From positions 1 to 9,647 of the forward strand of contig CANHVD010000184.1 of NCBI GenBank assembly GCA_947463775.1: a stretch of 9,647 bases of DNA, in the 5' to 3' direction. The number at the start of each line of letters is the position of its first letter. Position 1 is the first letter of the stretch. The position numbers were made by a program, and so were the translations under genes. Source of the stretch: Planctomycetaceae bacterium. GTDB taxonomy: Bacteria > Planctomycetota > Planctomycetia > Planctomycetales > Planctomycetaceae. Shown here in pieces: positions 5,463 to 9,647 of the stretch. The notes beneath the pieces were generated by a model. That model did not search any database. It had not been told where the DNA came from and worked only from the letters and a program-made list of their open reading frames with translations.

Positions 5463-8216
5463 ATGTTCGAAAGAGTGACGATGCGTGGAAATCTCCGACA
5501 CTGGCTCAATCGCGTTTTCTTTCGCTCGCCTGCCGAAAGACGGAGACGTTCCGGGAGAAGAATTCAGACGGAACCGCTGGAGTCACGGCTATTGTTGGCG
5601 GCAGAGTTTAACCTCGTGCGAGACATCAACCTGAAGTTGAATTCAGTCGGCTCGAATCCCAGCCAGTTTACGACCGTTGGTTCGACAGTGTACTTCGTTG
5701 CGACAACAGAGAGTCACGGGACGGAGTTGTGGAGAAGTAATGGAACTTCCAGCGGCACAGTTCTTGTAAAAGACATTTTCCCGTCGAGTGGCAACAGCTC
5801 ACCGGACAAGCTGGTCAACGTCAATGGCACGCTGTACTTCACCGCTGACAATGGTGTCAATGGACGTGAGCTTTGGAAGACCAATGGTACTTCGGCCGGA
5901 ACATTGATGGTCGCGGATCTTTTCGCGGGCAGTGGAAGTTCCGATCCTGACTCATTGGTAAATGTTGGCGGGACTGTATTCTTTTCTGCGGCTAACTCTG
6001 GCAATGGCAGAGAACTTTGGAAAAGCAATGGAACTGCTTCTGGCACCGTCCTCGTAAAAGACATCAATCCCGGAACTGTCAGCGGAGATCCTCGATTTCT
6101 TATCAACGTTGGTGGCACTGTCTTCTTTAGTGCGGACGATGGTGTCAGAAAACGTGAGCTGTGGAAAAGTAATGGAACCGCGTCAGGAACAGTTCTTGTT
6201 CGTGACATTCATACCACCGCTGAAAGTGCGCCTCGCTATCTGACCAACGTCAATGGCGTGTTGTACTTCAGCGCCAAAGATAATACGGCCGGCTACGAGC
6301 TCTGGAAGAGCAATGGATTGTCCGCTGGTACCGTGATGGTCAAGGACATTGGAGTCGTCCTGAAGAGTTCAAGCCCGCGATCTCTCAGCAATATCGGCGG
6401 AGTGCTTTACTTCAGCGCTGATGATGGCGTCAAAGGGCGGGAACTCTGGAAGAGTACCGGCACTTCTGCCGGGACCGTGATGGTAAAAGACATTCTGCCC
6501 GGCAGCACAGGGTCGATGCGGAATGTCTGGAATGGATTGACCAACGTCAGTGGCACGTTCTACTTCGAAGCCGATGATGGTGTTAACGGGGCCGAGTTGT
6601 GGAAGAGTAACGGCACCGCAGCCGGTACGGTGCTGGTAAAGAATATCGCCGCTGGGATTGCTGGAGCCAGACTAGCTTCTCTGACTAATGTGAACGGTGC
6701 ACTTTATTTTTCGGCCAATGACGGGACCACAGGCGCAGAACTCTGGAAGAGTAATGGAGCCTCGTCCGGAACAGTTCAGCTCAAAGATATCGTTACTGGC
6801 AGCGCTTCAGCCAGTTCTGGTCCGGCGTATCTGATCAATTCAAACGGTACGCTCTACTTTCGCGCAAACGATGGTGTTCGCGGTGCAGAGCTGTGGAAGA
6901 GCGACGGCTCTTCTGGTGGTACCTCAATCGTCAGCGACATTCGCGGTGGTACGTTGGGAGCGTTGCCGAACTCGTTGACGAATGTCGGCGGAATAATCTA
7001 CTTCACTGCTGATGACGGAATTCATGGAACGGAGATCTGGAAGTCCAATGGCACGTCTGCCGGTACGGTGTTGGTGCAAGATCTCATTGCTGGAGCAGTG
7101 AGCAGTTCTCCGAGATATCTCACAAACGTGAACGGCACTCTTTTCTTCGCCGCAAGCACGAGTGCGACCGGGTTTGAACTCTGGAAGACCAACGGGACCT
7201 CGGCCGGAACGGTGATGGTAAAGGACATCCTGCCTGGTACTGGACATTCTGCGCCTTCCGGGCTTACGAATATCGGCGGTGTGCTCTACTTCATCGCCAG
7301 CAATGGCACCAATGGTCGTGAACTTTGGCGAAGTAACGGGACTGCGGCCGGCACCACAATGGTTCGAGATATTCGCCCGGGCAGCGGTAATTCCGGTATC
7401 AACGGCATCACGAACATCAATGGTAAACTCTTCTTTCAGGCCAATGATGGAACGAGTGGTTTTGAGCTTTGGAGGAGTGATGGAACTACAGCGGGTACGG
7501 TTCTCGTTAAGGATATCTCTGCGGGCAGCAGCAATGGTTATCCGGTTAGCCTGACGAACATCAACGGCACTCTTTATTTTACCGCCACGACTTCAGCGAA
7601 TGGCCGTGAACTATGGAAGAGTAACGGGACAGGGTCTGGTACGGTTCTGGTGAAGGATATACGCTCAGGCAGTATCGGATCGATGCCTCTTGAACTGACC
7701 AATGTTGGCGGAGTGCTCTATTTTGTCGCGGACAATGGTGTGAATGGCGAAGAACTATGGAAGTCAAACGGAACATCTGCCGGCACGGTGCTGGTCAAAG
7801 ATGTTGAACCGGGCGCGGCGTCAAGCAGTCCGGTCTTTCTGACGAATGTCAGCGGGACCCTGTACTTCACAGCTCGAACTGCCAGTCAGGGTTACGAACT
7901 GTGGAAGAGCAACGGCACATCGGCAGGGACAGTTCTGGTGAAGGATCTTAGACCCGGAACTCGCAGTAGTAATATGGCTGGATTGCAGAACGTGAACGGT
8001 ACCCTGTACTTCATTGCTGACGATGGTGTCAGTGGATACGAGATCTGGAAGTCGAATGGGACGAGTTCTGGTACTGTCCTTGTGGATGATATCAGCGGTG
8101 ATTCCGGTAACAGTGCTCCAAAGACGATGCTACTTGTCGGAACAAAGCTTTACGTTGTTGCATCCACGAATGCAAACGGGCTGGAACTGTTCTCTCTGGA
8201 CCTGTCCGCGCTTTGA
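5463..8216 (+). CDS. LEPR-XLL / ELWxxDGT-repeat extracellular protein
   Basis: A 917-residue protein. Residues 1-36 are strongly basic, followed by TEPLESRLLLAA (36-47), a variant of the LEPR-XLL segment found at the N-termini of large planctomycete surface or secreted proteins. There is no ordinary hydrophobic signal peptide. The rest is repeats: 17 tandem units from residue 87 to 906, flanked by a partial unit at each end. The unit consensus runs ELWKSNGTSAGTVLVKDI, then a variable PGSxxSxP segment, then LTNVNGTLYFTADDG. Fourteen units are 48 residues; the exceptions are units 4 (47), 6 (51) and 8 (50). These are ELWxxDGT repeats, which by strand pattern probably fold as beta-propeller-like blades, an inference. 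No LPXTG, PEP-CTERM, membrane segment or enzyme domain is seen; the protein ends LFSLDLSAL. A likely role is adhesion or a surface or matrix component. An ATG at 5481, six codons in, is an equally likely start. It converges on livF with a 24-base gap. Confidence 0.93.
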   Translation: MFERVTMRGNLRHWLNRVFFRSPAERRRRSGRRIQTEPLESRLLLAAEFNLVRDINLKLNSVGSNPSQFTTVGSTVYFVATTESHGTELWRSNGTSSGTVLVKDIFPSSGNSSPDKLVNVNGTLYFTADNGVNGRELWKTNGTSAGTLMVADLFAGSGSSDPDSLVNVGGTVFFSAANSGNGRELWKSNGTASGTVLVKDINPGTVSGDPRFLINVGGTVFFSADDGVRKRELWKSNGTASGTVLVRDIHTTAESAPRYLTNVNGVLYFSAKDNTAGYELWKSNGLSAGTVMVKDIGVVLKSSSPRSLSNIGGVLYFSADDGVKGRELWKSTGTSAGTVMVKDILPGSTGSMRNVWNGLTNVSGTFYFEADDGVNGAELWKSNGTAAGTVLVKNIAAGIAGARLASLTNVNGALYFSANDGTTGAELWKSNGASSGTVQLKDIVTGSASASSGPAYLINSNGTLYFRANDGVRGAELWKSDGSSGGTSIVSDIRGGTLGALPNSLTNVGGIIYFTADDGIHGTEIWKSNGTSAGTVLVQDLIAGAVSSSPRYLTNVNGTLFFAASTSATGFELWKTNGTSAGTVMVKDILPGTGHSAPSGLTNIGGVLYFIASNGTNGRELWRSNGTAAGTTMVRDIRPGSGNSGINGITNINGKLFFQANDGTSGFELWRSDGTTAGTVLVKDISAGSSNGYPVSLTNINGTLYFTATTSANGRELWKSNGTGSGTVLVKDIRSGSIGSMPLELTNVGGVLYFVADNGVNGEELWKSNGTSAGTVLVKDVEPGAASSSPVFLTNVSGTLYFTARTASQGYELWKSNGTSAGTVLVKDLRPGTRSSNMAGLQNVNGTLYFIADDGVSGYEIWKSNGTSSGTVLVDDISGDSGNSAPKTMLLVGTKLYVVASTNANGLELFSLDLSAL
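5721..8180 (+). repeat. 17 in-frame tandem units of about 144 bp encoding ELWxSNGT repeats
   Basis: The array begins at the first ELW motif (5721) and ends just before the last, degenerate ELF motif (8181). Unit length is 144 bp except for three units (141, 153 and 150 bp), always a multiple of three. The protein copies are strongly alike but the DNA copies differ in synonymous positions: the ELWKSNG core is written gaactttggaaaagcaatgg in unit 3, gagctctggaagagcaatgg in unit 5 and gaactatggaagtcaaacgg in unit 15. The units therefore look old and kept by selection on the protein rather than recently amplified. Confidence 0.92.
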
Positions 8217-8240
8217 TCTCTGAGGCTGATTGCACGCAAC

Positions 8241-8954
8241 TCAGTGAGCACCCAAATACGCCTTGCGAACTTCGTCACTGGATGCCAGTTCTGCGGCCGG
8301 ACCTTCCATCTCGATTGAGCCGACCTCGATCACATAAGCACGATGCGCGACCTTCAGCGCCATGGCGGCGTTTTGTTCAACCAGCAAAATGGTGGTGCCG
8401 GAGTTGTTGATTTCTCGGATCACCTGAAAGATCGTCTGCACAATCTGTGGAGCCAGTCCCAGAGACGGCTCATCCAGCATCAGCAGTCGTGGTCTGGACA
8501 ACATCGCTCGCGCGATCGCGACCATCTGCTGTTCACCGCCGGAGAGTGTCCCGGCCGCCTGTTTCAGACGTTCTCGGACTCGTGGGAAAAGTTCCAGGGC
8601 TCGTTCGCGATCTTTGCGAATTTCCGCGTGGTCGTTGCGTGAATACGCACCCAGCTGAAGATTTTCTTCGACGGTTAGATTGGCAAAGATTCCCCGACCC
8701 TCCGGAACATGAACCAGCCCGCTTTGTGCAATGCGATGCGGAGGCTGCCCCTGAATCTCTTTTCCTTCGAACTGGATCGTCCCCTGCTTAGGTGTCAGCA
8801 GTCCGGAGATCGTTCGCAGCATTGTCGACTTGCCGGCTCCGTTGCCACCGATCAGAGTCACGATCTCGCCCTGTTCGACTCGCAGCGAACAGTTGCGTAT
8901 CGCTTCGATCGCACCGTAGGAGACCGAAAGATTGTTGACCGTCAGAAGTGACAT
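8241..8954 (-). CDS. livF: ABC transporter ATP-binding protein LivF (branched-chain amino acid type)
   Basis: A 237-residue cytoplasmic ATPase of the normal LivF length. It has Walker A GGNGAGKST (36-44, Lys42), the LivF-typical VPEGRGIFANLTVEENL (83-99), the ABC signature LSGGEQQ (137-143), Walker B LLMLDEP (157-163), and Gln194 in LLVEQN, where most ABC ATPases have the switch histidine; Gln is normal in this subfamily. LivF pairs with LivG to power import of branched-chain amino acids, and related systems take amides or urea, so the substrate is not certain. The ATG at 8954-8952 overlaps the livG stop by one base (TAATG). GGAGG (8966-8962), 7 bases upstream and inside livG, supports both the start and translational coupling. 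It is the last gene of its operon in this window, converging on the repeat-protein gene. Confidence 0.96.
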   Translation of the reverse strand: MSLLTVNNLSVSYGAIEAIRNCSLRVEQGEIVTLIGGNGAGKSTMLRTISGLLTPKQGTIQFEGKEIQGQPPHRIAQSGLVHVPEGRGIFANLTVEENLQLGAYSRNDHAEIRKDRERALELFPRVRERLKQAAGTLSGGEQQMVAIARAMLSRPRLLMLDEPSLGLAPQIVQTIFQVIREINNSGTTILLVEQNAAMALKVAHRAYVIEVGSIEMEGPAAELASSDEVRKAYLGAH

Positions 8955-9647
8955 TACGCATCCTCCAGTCCGGCGCCCAGGTAGGCGGCGATGACTCGAG
9001 GATCGTTCTGAACGTCCGCAGGCGTCCCTTCGCTGATCGTGATTCCGTATTCCAGCACCGTGATCCGTTCACAGATCTTCATCACCAGCGGCATGTCATG
9101 TTCGATCAAGAGTACGGCCACCTGAAAGCGATCGCGAATCTGTCGGATCGACTCCGCCAGTGCGAGCTTCTCCTGCGGATTTAGTCCGGCGGCCGGTTCA
9201 TCCAGCAACAGCACTTTGGGATTGGTCGCCAGAGCACGGATGATTTCCAGTTTGCGCTGATGACCATAGCTCAGATTGCAGGCCAGCTCATCGGCGCGGT
9301 CCTGAAGTTCAAAGATCTGCAGAAGCTCGAGTGATCTCTGACGCAACTGTTCTTCCTCGCGCCGATAGCCGCGCGATCGAATCACCGTGGAAAGCAATCC
9401 ATGTCGATTGTGCAGCTGCCCTGCCAGTCGCACGTTGTCCAGCACGCTGAGACTTGGGAACAGGCGGATGTTCTGAAACGTCCGCGCGATGCCTGCTGCG
9501 GTGATCTCATGCGGCTTGCCCTGGCCCAGTCGCTGCGAACCCAGTTGGATCTCACCGGAGTCCGGCTGATAGACGCCGGTCAGCAGATTGAAGACGGTCG
9601 TCTTGCCCGCGCCGTTCGGACCGATCAGCCCGTACAAACCTGCGCGA
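8954..9647 (-). CDS. livG: ABC transporter ATP-binding protein LivG (branched-chain amino acid type), N-terminus cut by right edge
   Basis: About 230 C-terminal residues are visible. The frame is still open at the right edge, with roughly the first 30 residues missing, and the TTG at 9637-9635 is an internal leucine just before Walker A. Motifs on the minus strand are GPNGAGKTT (Walker A, 9622-9596), ARTFQNIRLF with the Q-loop glutamine, LSYGHQRKLEI (a signature variant typical of LivG, which often reads YGxQR), VLLLDEPAAGLNPQE (Walker B and D-loop) and LLIEHDM with the switch histidine. The C-terminal GTPADVQNDPRVIAAYLG tail is also LivG-like. It partners LivF; the LivHM permeases and binding protein would be expected beyond the right edge, which cannot be checked here. 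The stop TAA at 8956-8954 shares a base with the livF ATG. Confidence 0.95.
   Translation of the reverse strand, partial: RAGLYGLIGPNGAGKTTVFNLLTGVYQPDSGEIQLGSQRLGQGKPHEITAAGIARTFQNIRLFPSLSVLDNVRLAGQLHNRHGLLSTVIRSRGYRREEEQLRQRSLELLQIFELQDRADELACNLSYGHQRKLEIIRALATNPKVLLLDEPAAGLNPQEKLALAESIRQIRDRFQVAVLLIEHDMPLVMKICERITVLEYGITISEGTPADVQNDPRVIAAYLGAGLEDA

Noticed and set aside
5267..5611. A 114-codon plus-strand frame before and overlapping the repeat-protein gene
   Set aside because: It overlaps the LEPR-XLL start out of frame, looks like no known protein and has no Shine-Dalgarno worth noting.
5714..6208. Minus-strand open frames inside the repeat gene (also 7022-7228 and 6924-7247) with repetitive peptides
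   Set aside because: They are mirror images of the periodic plus-strand repeats; lack of stops follows from the repeated codon pattern, and no independent start signal or family resemblance is seen.
8217..8240. Bidirectional terminator between the convergent repeat gene and livF
   Set aside because: The 24-base gap has no stem-loop that I can find.
8241..9647. LivFG as part of a novel system with the repeat protein
   Set aside because: The genes are convergent, so not co-transcribed, and all LivF/LivG motifs are ordinary for this importer family.

Overview
The window looks like chromosomal DNA from a member of the Planctomycetota. Three things point there: the C-terminal part of a DUF1559-type protein with an exact H-X9-DG motif, a giant extracellular protein whose N-terminus carries an LEPR-XLL-like motif (LESRLLLA), and a moderate-GC, loosely packed layout with dispersed hairpin repeats. 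Genus and species cannot be fixed from the sequence alone. I see no rRNA, tRNA, CRISPR array, transposase or phage gene.

Layout. 1-680 (+): C-terminal part of a DUF1559 pseudopilin-like protein, cut by the left edge. 852-2273 (+): a 12-segment MFS permease resembling the anion:cation symporter group. 2274-2472: non-coding, with a stem-loop resembling a planctomycete dispersed repeat and a second compact hairpin just past the next gene. 2473-2859 (-): a RidA-fold protein that lacks the deaminase arginine. 2860-3184: a divergent intergenic region with a near-perfect 23-bp palindrome. 3185-5146 (+): a probable three-gene operon of a single-domain STAS protein, a LOG/TIGR00730-type Rossmann-fold nucleotide hydrolase with N- and C-terminal extensions, and a small exported helical protein of unknown function. 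5147-5462: non-coding. 5463-8216 (+): a 917-residue LEPR-XLL/ELWxxDGT-repeat protein. 8241-9647 (-): livF and the 3' part of livG, the two ATPases of a branched-chain amino acid-type ABC importer, convergent with the repeat gene and overlapping each other by one base.

How the genes relate. The window is a mosaic of separate units rather than one pathway. The STAS-LOG-exported protein cluster is the only multi-gene unit of unknown purpose. The LivFG pair is ordinary and should continue into permease and binding-protein genes beyond the right edge. The most striking object is the repeat protein. Its 17 full motif units plus split end pieces add up to 18 circularly permuted units of nearly constant 48-residue length. 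The loops alternate between acidic and neutral forms at both ends of the array, and almost every motif aspartate is replaced by asparagine. I found no clear evidence of a wholly new multi-gene system. The repeat protein and the small regulatory-looking palindromes are the best places for a second look.
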